From TWA4 sp045121095 (GTDB lineage: Bacteria > Bacillota > Clostridia > Lachnospirales > Lachnospiraceae): 17,302 nucleotides of DNA. Where the stretch lies: the NCBI GenBank assembly GCA_045121095.1, contig JBGVFN010000009.1, positions 1-17,302 on the forward strand, written 5' to 3'. The stretch's first letter is position 1, and the number at the start of each line of letters is the position of its first letter. Shown here one piece after another: positions 6,864 to 14,000 of the stretch. Below the pieces are notes generated by a model that searched no databases, had not been told where the DNA came from, and saw nothing but the letters and a program-made list of their open reading frames with translations. The position numbers were made by a program, and so were the translations under genes.

Positions 6864-7880
6864 ATGGCAAAGATTTATTATCAGGAAGATTGCGATTTAT
6901 CATTACTGGAAGGAAAAACAATTGCAATTATCGGTTACGGCAGCCAGGGTCATGCACATGCAAAGAACTTAAAAGATTCCGGATGCCACGTTATCATCGG
7001 TCTGTATGAAGGCAGCAGATCATGGGCAAAAGCTGAAAGCGAAGGCTTCGAAGTTTACACTTCCGCAGAAGCTGCTAAGAAAGCTGATATCATCATGATC
7101 CTGATCAACGACGAAAAACAGGCTAAGATGTATAAAGAAAACATCGCTCCCAATCTGGAACCCGGCAATATGTTGATGTTCGCACATGGTTTCAATATTC
7201 ACTACGGTCTGATCAATCCTCCCAAGGATGTAGACGTTACCATGATCGCTCCTAAGGGACCTGGTCACACAGTAAGAAGCGAATACCAGGAAGGTAAAGG
7301 TGTTCCTTGTCTGATCGCTGTAGAACAGGATGCAACAGGCAAAGCAACCGATATGGCACTGGCATATGCTCTGGGTATCGGCGGCGCAAGAGCTGGTGTT
7401 CTGGAAACCACATTCCGTACAGAAACAGAAACAGACCTTTTCGGTGAACAGGCTGTTCTTTGCGGTGGTGTATGTGCACTGATGCAGGCTGGTTTCGAAA
7501 CACTGGTAGAAGCTGGTTATGATCCCAGAAATGCATACTTTGAATGTATCCACGAAATGAAACTGATCGTTGACCTGATCTACCAGAGCGGTTTCGCAGG
7601 CATGAGATACTCCATCTCCAACACTGCTGAATACGGCGATTACATCACTAGTCCTAAGATCATCACCGAAGATACCAAGAAAGCTATGAAGAAAGTTCTG
7701 TCTGACATCCAGGATGGTACTTTTGCAAAAGATTTCCTGTTAGACATGTCTGATGCAGGCGGACAGGTTCACTTCAAAGCTATGAGAAAGAAAGCTGCTG
7801 AACATCCCGCAGAACTGGTTGGCGAAGATATTCGTAAACTGTACAGCTGGAACGGCAACGACAAACTGATCGAAAACTAA
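6864..7880 (+). CDS. ilvC: Ketol-acid reductoisomerase, class I
   Basis: Isomerises and reduces acetolactate or acetohydroxybutyrate to the dihydroxy acids of valine/leucine and isoleucine synthesis, using Mg2+ and NAD(P)H. The 338-residue length is that of the short class I enzymes. The Rossmann motif GYGSQGHAHA is at residues 24-33; the metal-binding region includes DLFGEQAVLCGG and CIHEMKLIVDLIY, and the C-terminal knotted domain has AEYGDY and the RKLYSWN end. The nucleotide-specificity loop reads GLYEGSRSW (46-54) where many class I enzymes have GLRxGSxSW. The ATG follows GGAGGAAAA. Codon choice is strongly biased (CTG, GTT, AAA, GAA repeated), more than in neighbouring genes, which suggests high expression. 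A terminator follows at 7944. Confidence 0.97.
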   Translation: MAKIYYQEDCDLSLLEGKTIAIIGYGSQGHAHAKNLKDSGCHVIIGLYEGSRSWAKAESEGFEVYTSAEAAKKADIIMILINDEKQAKMYKENIAPNLEPGNMLMFAHGFNIHYGLINPPKDVDVTMIAPKGPGHTVRSEYQEGKGVPCLIAVEQDATGKATDMALAYALGIGGARAGVLETTFRTETETDLFGEQAVLCGGVCALMQAGFETLVEAGYDPRNAYFECIHEMKLIVDLIYQSGFAGMRYSISNTAEYGDYITSPKIITEDTKKAMKKVLSDIQDGTFAKDFLLDMSDAGGQVHFKAMRKKAAEHPAELVGEDIRKLYSWNGNDKLIEN

Positions 7881-7898
7881 GATCGGATGGATGAAAAT

Positions 7899-7924
7899 AA
7901 CCGTTCAGCAGAAGCTGAATCGTT
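7899..7924 (+). other. Hairpin in the ilvC 3' untranslated region
   Basis: TTCAGC (7904-7909), an AGAA loop and GCTGAA (7914-7919) form a perfect stem, extendable through CG and AAC/GTT with a bulge. No U-tract follows. It lies between the ilvC stop and the true terminator and may protect the 3' end of the message. Confidence 0.5.
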
Positions 7925-7943
7925 ATAAAATATGATTTTACAG

Positions 7944-7982
7944 GAGCTTTCTGTGACAAATGTGCGCAGAAAGCTCTTTTCT
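7944..7982 (+). terminator. Intrinsic terminator of ilvN-ilvC
   Basis: GAGCTTTCTG (7944-7953) and CAGAAAGCTC (7967-7976) form a perfect 10-bp stem with a 13-nt loop, followed directly by TTTTCTC. It separates the ilv genes from the DUF177-rpmF unit. Confidence 0.88.
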
Positions 7983-8022
7983 CAATCCTTCAATAATCCT
8001 TTGATAATTAATAATAAAACGA

Positions 8023-8051
8023 TTGACAAATTCCTTCCTTATATGTATAAT
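8023..8051 (+). promoter_or_regulatory. Consensus sigma-A promoter of the DUF177-rpmF unit
   Basis: Perfect TTGACA (8023-8028) and TATAAT (8046-8051) hexamers are separated by 17 nt. Initiation near 8058 gives an 89-nt leader before the ATG at 8147. The full consensus fits the high output expected for a ribosomal protein operon. Confidence 0.9.
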
Positions 8052-8072
8052 GGACAGGTATGTGTTAGGTGA

Positions 8073-8131
8073 CAGTCAGAAGCTAGGTTATTCTGTCTGG
8101 AACCAGACTGAACAAGGTGCTTTTAAGGCAC
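8073..8131 (+). promoter_or_regulatory. Leader with two mutually exclusive hairpins upstream of the DUF177 gene
   Basis: Segment TTCTGTCTG (8091-8099) can pair upstream with CAGTCAGAA (8073-8081) or downstream with CAGACTGAA (8104-8112). Each pairing gives 8 bp around a single T-T mismatch, and they cannot coexist. A small GTGC/GCAC hairpin (8117-8120 with 8128-8131) follows, just before the ribosome binding site. No U-tract follows any stem. The pairings are visible; a regulatory switch is inference. Confidence 0.5.
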
Positions 8132-8146
8132 AGATGGAAGGTAATT

Positions 8147-8701
8147 ATGCTGATTCATTTATCTGAAGTATTAGTATCGGAAGGAAAAAAGTGTAGTTAT
8201 ACAGTTCCTGTCGGGTTCAGTACATTTCATTATCATGGTAATGAATGTCCGATTCTGGAGAAGCCGGATATGGCTCTTACCCTTGAGAATAAAGGGGAAC
8301 AGAAGGTTGCGCTGCAGCTGAACGGATGCCTGAAACTTGCACTTCCCTGTGACAGATGTCTGGAAGAGACACCTGTGGAGGTGGAGTTGGATATAGAGGC
8401 AGACATTGATATGAACGAACCGATTCAAGAGGAACTGTCCCAGGAAGAACTGGAAGCAGAACAGGAACGTCTGGACAATCAGACTTTCGTAGAAGGCCAT
8501 CAGCTGGATACGGACAAACTGCTTCAGCAGGAACTTCAGCTCCGGGTACCTGAAAAAGTTTTATGTAAAGATGACTGCAAAGGTATTTGTTACCAGTGCG
8601 GTAAAAATCTGAATCATGGAGCATGTGGCTGTAAAGAAGAACCCAAAGATCCCCGTATGGCAGCGATCCTGGATTTATTCAATCAGACCACAAATAATTA
8701 A
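8147..8701 (+). CDS. DUF177 / YceD family protein
   Basis: A 184-residue protein of the DUF177 (YceD) family, which is encoded directly upstream of rpmF across many bacteria and has been linked to 23S rRNA or ribosome metabolism; the biochemical role is not settled. The N-terminal half is beta-rich with a CDRC pair (C68, C71), the middle is very acidic (QEELSQEELEAEQE, about 94-108), and the C-terminus has the family cysteine cluster CKDDCKGICYQCGKNLN with C140, C144, C148 and C151, then C160 and C162, likely binding a metal. The ATG at 8147 is chosen over the in-frame GTG at 8117 because GGAAGGT lies 5 nt upstream and GTG 8117 sits in a leader hairpin. rpmF follows after 80 nt, matching the conserved pairing. 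Confidence 0.88.
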   Translation: MLIHLSEVLVSEGKKCSYTVPVGFSTFHYHGNECPILEKPDMALTLENKGEQKVALQLNGCLKLALPCDRCLEETPVEVELDIEADIDMNEPIQEELSQEELEAEQERLDNQTFVEGHQLDTDKLLQQELQLRVPEKVLCKDDCKGICYQCGKNLNHGACGCKEEPKDPRMAAILDLFNQTTNN

Positions 8702-8781
8702 CATTGGTAGCTTTTATAAGTTGCATATAGATTGTCACAGATAAGGTGATAATTAATATTTGGACATAAGGAGGTGTAACT

Positions 8782-8967
8782 ATGTCTATCTGCCCTAAGA
8801 ACAGATCTTCAAGAGCTAGAAGAGATAGCCGTAGAGCTAACTGGAAGATGAGCACTCCCAACCTGGTTAAGTGCAGCAAATGTGGCGCTTTAATGATGCC
8901 TCACAGAGTATGTAAAGCTTGTGGTTCTTACAATAAGAAAGAAATCATCACAAACGAAGCTGAATAA
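8782..8967 (+). CDS. rpmF: Large ribosomal subunit protein bL32
   Basis: Small basic 50S ribosomal protein of 61 residues. The N-terminal half (NRSSRARRDSRRANWK) is the rRNA-binding part; the C-terminal half holds a zinc ribbon with C31-x2-C34 and C44-x2-C47, so this is the zinc-containing (C+) form rather than the cysteine-free paralogue that some bacteria use under zinc shortage. The ATG is preceded by AAGGAGGTG, nearly a full anti-Shine-Dalgarno match. It shares the promoter at 8023 and ends at a strong terminator 20 nt after the stop. The 80-nt gap after the DUF177 gene contains only a weak promoter-like TTGTCA-17-AATATT. Confidence 0.97.
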   Translation: MSICPKNRSSRARRDSRRANWKMSTPNLVKCSKCGALMMPHRVCKACGSYNKKEIITNEAE

Positions 8968-8987
8968 TTGGTCATTTATGATGGCTT

Positions 8988-9030
8988 AAAACAAAGGGTC
9001 CTGCGGATAGCGGACCCTTTGTTTTGTTAT
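8988..9030 (+). terminator. Strong intrinsic terminator after rpmF
   Basis: AAAACAAAGGGTCC (8988-9001) and GGACCCTTTGTTTT (9012-9025) form a perfect 14-bp stem with a 10-nt loop, ending in TTTGTTTTGTTAT. It separates rpmF from plsX, which are often cotranscribed in other bacteria. The A-rich 5' arm could also let it act on - strand transcripts. Confidence 0.92.
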
Positions 9031-9033
9031 AGT

Positions 9034-9072
9034 GGTTACATTTTTCTAGCGGTTACGTTTTTCTACGAAAAA
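9034..9072 (+). repeat. Tandem 17-bp direct repeat and palindrome upstream of the plsX promoter
   Basis: GGTTACATTTTTCTA (9034-9048) is repeated as GGTTACGTTTTTCTA (9051-9065) with a 17-bp period and one mismatch. The second copy merges into TTTTTCTACGAAAAA (9058-9072), a palindrome with a 3-nt centre. It lies directly upstream of the -35 element. A regulator-binding role is inferred; no known operator matches. Confidence 0.5.
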
Positions 9073-9073
9073 G

Positions 9074-9102
9074 TTGCCCGATTTGGCAGGATGTGCTATG
9101 AT
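9074..9102 (+). promoter_or_regulatory. Promoter of plsX-rnc-smc with a palindrome over the -10
   Basis: TTGCCC (9074-9079), a 17-nt spacer and TATGAT (9097-9102), preceded by an extended -10 TG at 9094-9095, make a plausible sigma-A promoter starting near 9109. The -10 is embedded in TGCTATGATAGCA (9094-9106), a perfect odd palindrome, which would suit a repressor site. Confidence 0.6.
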
Positions 9103-9112
9103 AGCATCGTGT

Positions 9113-9208
9113 CTGATTTCCATAGGGGCAGAAGAGTCTGCTCATATGGAAATCAGATGGAAATTGGTTGATGAATATTTATGTAAGGCAGTTCAGAATC
9201 TGCTGAAC
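9113..9208 (+). promoter_or_regulatory. Long hairpin and second stem-loop in the plsX leader
   Basis: CTGATTTCCATA (9113-9124) pairs perfectly with TATGGAAATCAG (9145-9156), and the interior continues with GGCAGA/TCTGCTC around an AGAG loop, so about 19 bp form with one mismatch. It would lie within a few nt of the predicted 5' end. A second stem, GTTCAG/CTGAAC (9191-9196 with 9203-9208), precedes the ribosome binding site. Neither has a U-tract. Confidence 0.6.
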
Positions 9209-9237
9209 GGTTCCCTTAATTTGATCAGGAGGAAGAT

Positions 9238-10359
9238 ATGGAACAGAAAACAATCGTAGTTGTAGACGCCATGGGCGGAGATAATGCCCCGGTTGAAATC
9301 GTAAAAGGCGCAGTTGATGCGGTAAATAAAAGTGACAAAGTACAGGTCATTCTTACCGGTATTGAAGATGTAGTTCGTGCTGAACTGAAAAAATACACTT
9401 ATCCCGAAGATCGGATTTCCGTTCTTCATGCATCCGAAGTGATCACCACAGAGGAAGCACCGGCATTTGCCATTAAGAAAAAGAAAGATTCTTCCATTGT
9501 AGTAGGTCAGAAGCTGTTAAAGACCGGTGAAGCAGATGCATTTGTTTCAGCAGGAAGCACCGGTGCTGTTTTAGTTGGCGGTACATTAGTGGCAGGAAGA
9601 ATCCGCGGTATTGAAAGAACTCCTCTGGGTACGTTAATTCCTACAGAAAAGGGTGTGGCGCTGCTGGTAGACTCCGGTGCCAATGCGGACTGCCGTCCCT
9701 CTCATCTGGTACAGTTTGCGCAGATGGGTTCTATTTATATGGAACACGTGATTGGTATTAAAAATCCCCGGGTTGCTCTGGTAAATATCGGTGTGGAAGA
9801 AGAAAAGGGCAATGCTCTGGTAAAAGAAACGCTTCCTTTATTAAAAGAGTGCAAAAACATCAATTTTACCGGCAGTATTGAATCCAGAGAAATCCCTCAC
9901 GGCGGTGCCGATGTGATTGTTTGTGATGGTTTTACTGGCAATGTAATCCTGAAATTATATGAAGGTGTTGCTTCTGCTCTGATGCATCAGATTAAAGGCG
10001 GTCTTATGAGCTCCCTGCGTTCCAAGATTGGTGCGCTGCTGATCAAGCCCGCGCTGAAGCAGGTTCTGAAGAAATTTGACGCTTCTGAATACGGCGGAGC
10101 TCCCATGCTTGGTCTGAATGGCCTGGTGGTAAAGACACACGGTTCTGCTACAGCTGCAGAAGTAAGTAATTCCATTCTCCAGTGCATTACCTTTAAGGAA
10201 CAGGGAATCAATGATAAGATCCGTACACTGTTAGGAAGAGATGCGAAGAAGAAAGCTGCGGAAAAAGCTGCTGAGACAACAGAAAAAGCAGAGAAAACTG
10301 CTAAAAAAGCGGAAAATACAGAAAAAACTGCCGATCAAGCAGAAAAAACGGAGGCGTAA
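9238..10359 (+). CDS. plsX: Phosphate acyltransferase PlsX
   Basis: Peripheral membrane enzyme that converts acyl-ACP to acyl-phosphate, the acyl donor for PlsY in phosphatidic acid synthesis. The protein starts VVVDAMGGDNAPVEIVKGAV and carries SAGSTGAVLVGG, LLVDSGANADCRPSHLVQFA, FTGNVILKLYEG and GGAPMLGLNGLVVKTHGSA, all family blocks. At 373 residues it is about 40 longer than usual: the core ends at TLLGR and is followed by a 39-residue Lys/Ala/Glu/Thr tail (residues 335-373) with no hydrophobic residue larger than Ala. The ATG at 9238 has GGAGGA upstream. rnc starts 6 nt after the stop, without the acpP gene often found in this place. The promoter and structured leader suggest its own regulation. 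Confidence 0.95.
   Translation: MEQKTIVVVDAMGGDNAPVEIVKGAVDAVNKSDKVQVILTGIEDVVRAELKKYTYPEDRISVLHASEVITTEEAPAFAIKKKKDSSIVVGQKLLKTGEADAFVSAGSTGAVLVGGTLVAGRIRGIERTPLGTLIPTEKGVALLVDSGANADCRPSHLVQFAQMGSIYMEHVIGIKNPRVALVNIGVEEEKGNALVKETLPLLKECKNINFTGSIESREIPHGGADVIVCDGFTGNVILKLYEGVASALMHQIKGGLMSSLRSKIGALLIKPALKQVLKKFDASEYGGAPMLGLNGLVVKTHGSATAAEVSNSILQCITFKEQGINDKIRTLLGRDAKKKAAEKAAETTEKAEKTAKKAENTEKTADQAEKTEA
10240..10356 (+). repeat. Repetitive Lys/Ala/Glu coding tail of plsX
   Basis: Codons 335-373 encode a degenerate seven-residue pattern (TEKAEKT, AKKAENT, then EKTADQAEKTEA), visible in the DNA as A-rich GCAGAAAAAAC-like units. It is probably helical and highly charged. The GGAGG at 10350-10354 near its end may double as the rnc ribosome binding site. 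Confidence 0.6.
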
Positions 10360-10364
10360 GGCAG

Positions 10365-11087
10365 ATGAAAGTATGGACTGGTGTAAATGGAGAGATATCC
10401 CGCAGAATTTATCAGCTGGAAGAAAAAATCGGATATCGTTTTAATAACAGGGAATTGCTGAAGCGTGCGCTGATGCATACTTCCTATTCCAATGAACACC
10501 GTATGGGAAAACTGGACAATAACGAGCGTCTGGAGTTTCTGGGAGATGCTGTGCTGGAAGTGATTTCCAGTGATTTTCTGTACCATGAATACCCGGATTA
10601 TCCCGAGGGGAAGCTGACCAGACTGCGTGCCAGCGTGGTTTGCGAACCTACTCTGGCTCTGTGTTCCAGAGAAATTGAGCTGGGAAGCTATCTGCTGCTG
10701 GGAAAAGGGGAGGATGCTACCGGCGGACGAAACCGGGATTCCATCGTATCCGATGCCATGGAGGCAGTAATCGGTGCCATTTATCTGGACGGCGGATTTG
10801 AACCTGCCAGAGCATTTGTAATGCGGTTTATTTTAAATGATATTGAGACAAAGCATCTTTTTTATGACAGCAAGACGATTTTGCAGGAAATGATTCAGAG
10901 CGAACATAAAGATCAGCTGGTATACGAGCTTTTGAAAGAAGAAGGTCCCGACCATGACAAGCAGTTTACTACCCGTGTCATGCTGGGAAGTACAGAACTG
11001 GGACGGGGAAAAGGCCGTACCAAGAAAGCAAGTGAGCAGGAAGCTGCTTACTATGCGATTTTAAAACTGAAAGAGAAAAAGAGGTAA
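10365..11087 (+). CDS. rnc: Ribonuclease III
   Basis: Double-strand-specific endoribonuclease that processes rRNA precursors and structured mRNAs. The 240-residue protein has the N-terminal catalytic domain with the signature NNERLEFLGDAVLE (about 46-59), metal-binding residues in that block and in DSIVSDAMEAVIGAIYLDGG (about 125-144), and a C-terminal double-stranded-RNA-binding domain starting at DHKDQLVYELLKEEG and ending KASEQEAAYYAIL. The ATG at 10365 starts 6 nt after plsX and uses GGAGG or TAAGG in the plsX end; about 12 residues precede the usual LEEKIGYRF start, so a later start is conceivable, but no better site is seen. smc begins 3 nt after its stop, so coupling of translation is likely. 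Confidence 0.96.
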   Translation: MKVWTGVNGEISRRIYQLEEKIGYRFNNRELLKRALMHTSYSNEHRMGKLDNNERLEFLGDAVLEVISSDFLYHEYPDYPEGKLTRLRASVVCEPTLALCSREIELGSYLLLGKGEDATGGRNRDSIVSDAMEAVIGAIYLDGGFEPARAFVMRFILNDIETKHLFYDSKTILQEMIQSEHKDQLVYELLKEEGPDHDKQFTTRVMLGSTELGRGKGRTKKASEQEAAYYAILKLKEKKR

Positions 11088-11089
11088 CT

Positions 11090-14000
11090 ATGTATCTGAA
11101 AGGGATTGAAGTATCCGGCTTTAAATCATTTGCCCGGAAAACAGAATTTCATTTTCAGGATGGGATTACCGGCATTGTAGGTCCCAACGGCAGCGGAAAA
11201 AGTAACGTAGCCGATGCCATGCGCTGGGTTCTGGGCGAGCAGAGTGCCAAACAGCTGCGAAGCTCCAACATGCAGGACGTTATTTTTGCAGGTACGGAGA
11301 ACCGGCGGGCCCAGGGGTATGCGTATGTAAATATTGTATTTGATAATTCCGATCACAGGCTGCCCATTGATTATGATGAAGTTACCATCGGACGGCGGGT
11401 TTACCGTTCCGGGGAAAGTGAATATCTGATTAATTCCAGTGCCTGCCGTTTGAAAGATGTACAGGAGCTGTTTTACGATACGGGTATCGGCAAGGAAGGA
11501 TATTCCATCATCGGACAGGGCCAGATTGATAAAATCCTCAGCGGAAAGCCGGAGGACCGGCGGGAACTGTTTGATGAAGCTGCCGGCATTGTGAAGTTTA
11601 AAAAGCGTAAAAATGCGGCCCTTTCCAGACTGGCCAAGGAAGAGGAAAGTCTGGTCCGCATCAATGATATTCTGGCGGAACTGACCAGACAGGAAGGTCC
11701 GCTGAAAAATCAGGCAGAAAAAGCGAAAGCTTATTTGAAATTCCACGATGAACTGCGAATCTGTGATGTAAATGATTATCTGATGGAAGTGCAGGAAAGC
11801 CAGGGGCAGGTGGCTTCTTTAACAGAAAAACTGGGTATTTCCCAGAAACAGCTGGAAGAGGTCCGTTCCAGGGCGGATGCAGTGAAAGCCCGCTATTCTG
11901 CTTTAAGTGAATTATTTGTCCGTTTAAATCAGGAACTGGATAAACTGCGTCAGGAGCAGGATCAGAATAAGGAAGAATCCCGGGAAATGCGTTCTCAGGA
12001 GGCGGTGTTAAAGCAGCAGATTGCTTCCGAGCAGGAAAAAGCGGCTTTGTACCGTCAGCAGGAAGAACAGGCGGTGGCTTTACAGAAGACCGGTCAGGAA
12101 GAACAGGCACAGTTTATCAGCGAACTGGAACAGATTCAGCAGGAACAGGGACAAAAAGAAACACTTTTTTCTCAGCTGGAAAGTCAGATCGCGGAGATTT
12201 CCGGGAAACTGGAGGAAGCTGAACGGGAAATGAAGGCCCGCCAGCAGGAAGAAGCCAGCCTGACAAAGCAAAAATCTCAGCTTCTGGTGGACCGTCAGAA
12301 ATACGACACCATGTCTGAGCAGACGGAACTGCGTACGGTGGAGTTAAATGGTAAACTTTTGCAGGCCAGAAGTCAGGAGGCAGATGCCCGATCAGAGCTG
12401 CGCCAGGGCAAGAAAACCATGAAGGAAATCCAGGAAGCCATTGCTCAGTGCAAGGCGGATATGGAGACTGTTAAAGGAAAAGAACAGGAAATTCGCCAGA
12501 AGCTGCTGCAGGCAAGACAGGCAGCAGATGGGGCAAGAGGTGCGCTGCATCAGGCAAAAGCCCGCTTTGATTCCGTGCAGAATCTGGCGGAGCGCTATGA
12601 AGGCTATGGCATGAGCATACGCCGCCTAATGGAAAGCCGCTCCCGTTTTCCGGGAATTCACGGTGTTCTGGCAGATCTGATCCATGTGGAAAAGCGCTAT
12701 GAAACAGCCATTGAAACGGCTTTAGGCGGTGCGCTGCAGAATGTTGTAACTGATCATGAGCAGACAGCCAAACAGTGTATTGAATATTTAAAGAAAAACC
12801 GTATGGGGCGTGCCACCTTTTTACCCTTGACTACGGTAAAGCCCAGAGGTGGCTTTAATGAGCAGGGCGCTCTGCAGATGCCCGGTGTATGCGGGACTGC
12901 AGATCAGCTGGTGCAGACAAAAGCGGAATATCAGGGAATTATCCAGTTCTTGCTGGGCCGGATTCTGGTGGTGGACACCATGGATCACGCCCTGGCTGTG
13001 GCCTCCCGTTATCGTTATTCCTTCCGTATTGTAACTCTGGAAGGGGAGTCCTTAAACGCAGGCGGTTCCATCAGTGGTGGTGCATTTAAAAATAACAGCA
13101 ATCTTCTGGGCCGCAGAAGAGAACTGGAGGAACTGGAAGAAGGCGTTTCCCGCGCTCAGACAGCCTGTGAAAAAGCAGATACAGAAGTGGATCTGTGGCA
13201 GGCAAGAAAAGAAGAGCAGGTCAGAGAACTGGAGCATCTGGGCAAGACAATGCAGGAAAAACAGCTGGAATTTAGCCGGGTGGAAATGACCCTGCGCCAG
13301 AATATGGATCTGTTGGATGCAGCCAGAGATGAAATGACCCATCTGGAACAGGATGTGGAAGAATTAAAGGCAGAAAAACAGCATCTGGTTCTGGAATATG
13401 AAAATGCAGAACAATCCGCTGTCACATTGGAGCAGGCTATTGAACACGCTGGAAAAGAAGCGAAACGCCTGGAAAATGTTTCCGCTTCCTATCGGGAAGA
13501 ATTGAACCGTTTGACCGAGCAGAAGGTTTCTGATCAGATCGCACAGACATCCTTACATGAAAAACAGATGCATTTAAAATCGGATCTGGAACGTGTGCAG
13601 GAGAATCTAAATGAAAAACAGCAGCAGCTGGATCTGCTTCGAAGACAGCAGGAAGAAATCAGGGAATCTGTTCTGGAAAAACAGCAGCAGATGCAGCAGT
13701 GTCAGGAAGCCGTTCTGAACCTGGAAAAACAGGTGGAAAAGCAGGAAGCAGACATTGCGGCAAAAACCGAAAAACGGGAAAAAAGTACAAAAGAACAGCA
13801 GGAACTGTTCCGCCAGCAGGAAACATTTTCATCGGATATTTCTGCGCTGGAAAAGGAATGCTATCGTCTGGAACATCAGAAAGAGCTTCTGGAAGATGGT
13901 CTGGAGCGAAAGGCCGCTTATCTGTGGGAGGAATATGAGTTGACTCCTTCCGATGCAGAAAAATACCGTTCGGATTCCGAAGAAACCATGGAGCGGACGG

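Noticed and set aside
8117..8146. GTG 8117 as start of the DUF177 protein
   Set aside because: It lies in a leader hairpin without a ribosome binding site; ATG 8147 has GGAAGGT at the right spacing and gives the normal family N-terminus.
8968..9259. Two small + strand reading frames (61 and 67 codons) between rpmF and plsX
   Set aside because: They run through the rpmF terminator, the plsX promoter or the long hairpin, lack ribosome binding sites, and one overlaps the plsX start.
10241..10444. Very basic + strand frame (KKxRKLL repeats) over the plsX tail
   Set aside because: It is the out-of-frame reading of the A-rich Lys/Ala/Glu repeat and overlaps the rnc start.
11126..11746. 206-codon open frame on the - strand opposite the smc 5' end
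   Set aside because: It is a shadow of the Walker A region of SMC, without a start signal or recognisable domain.
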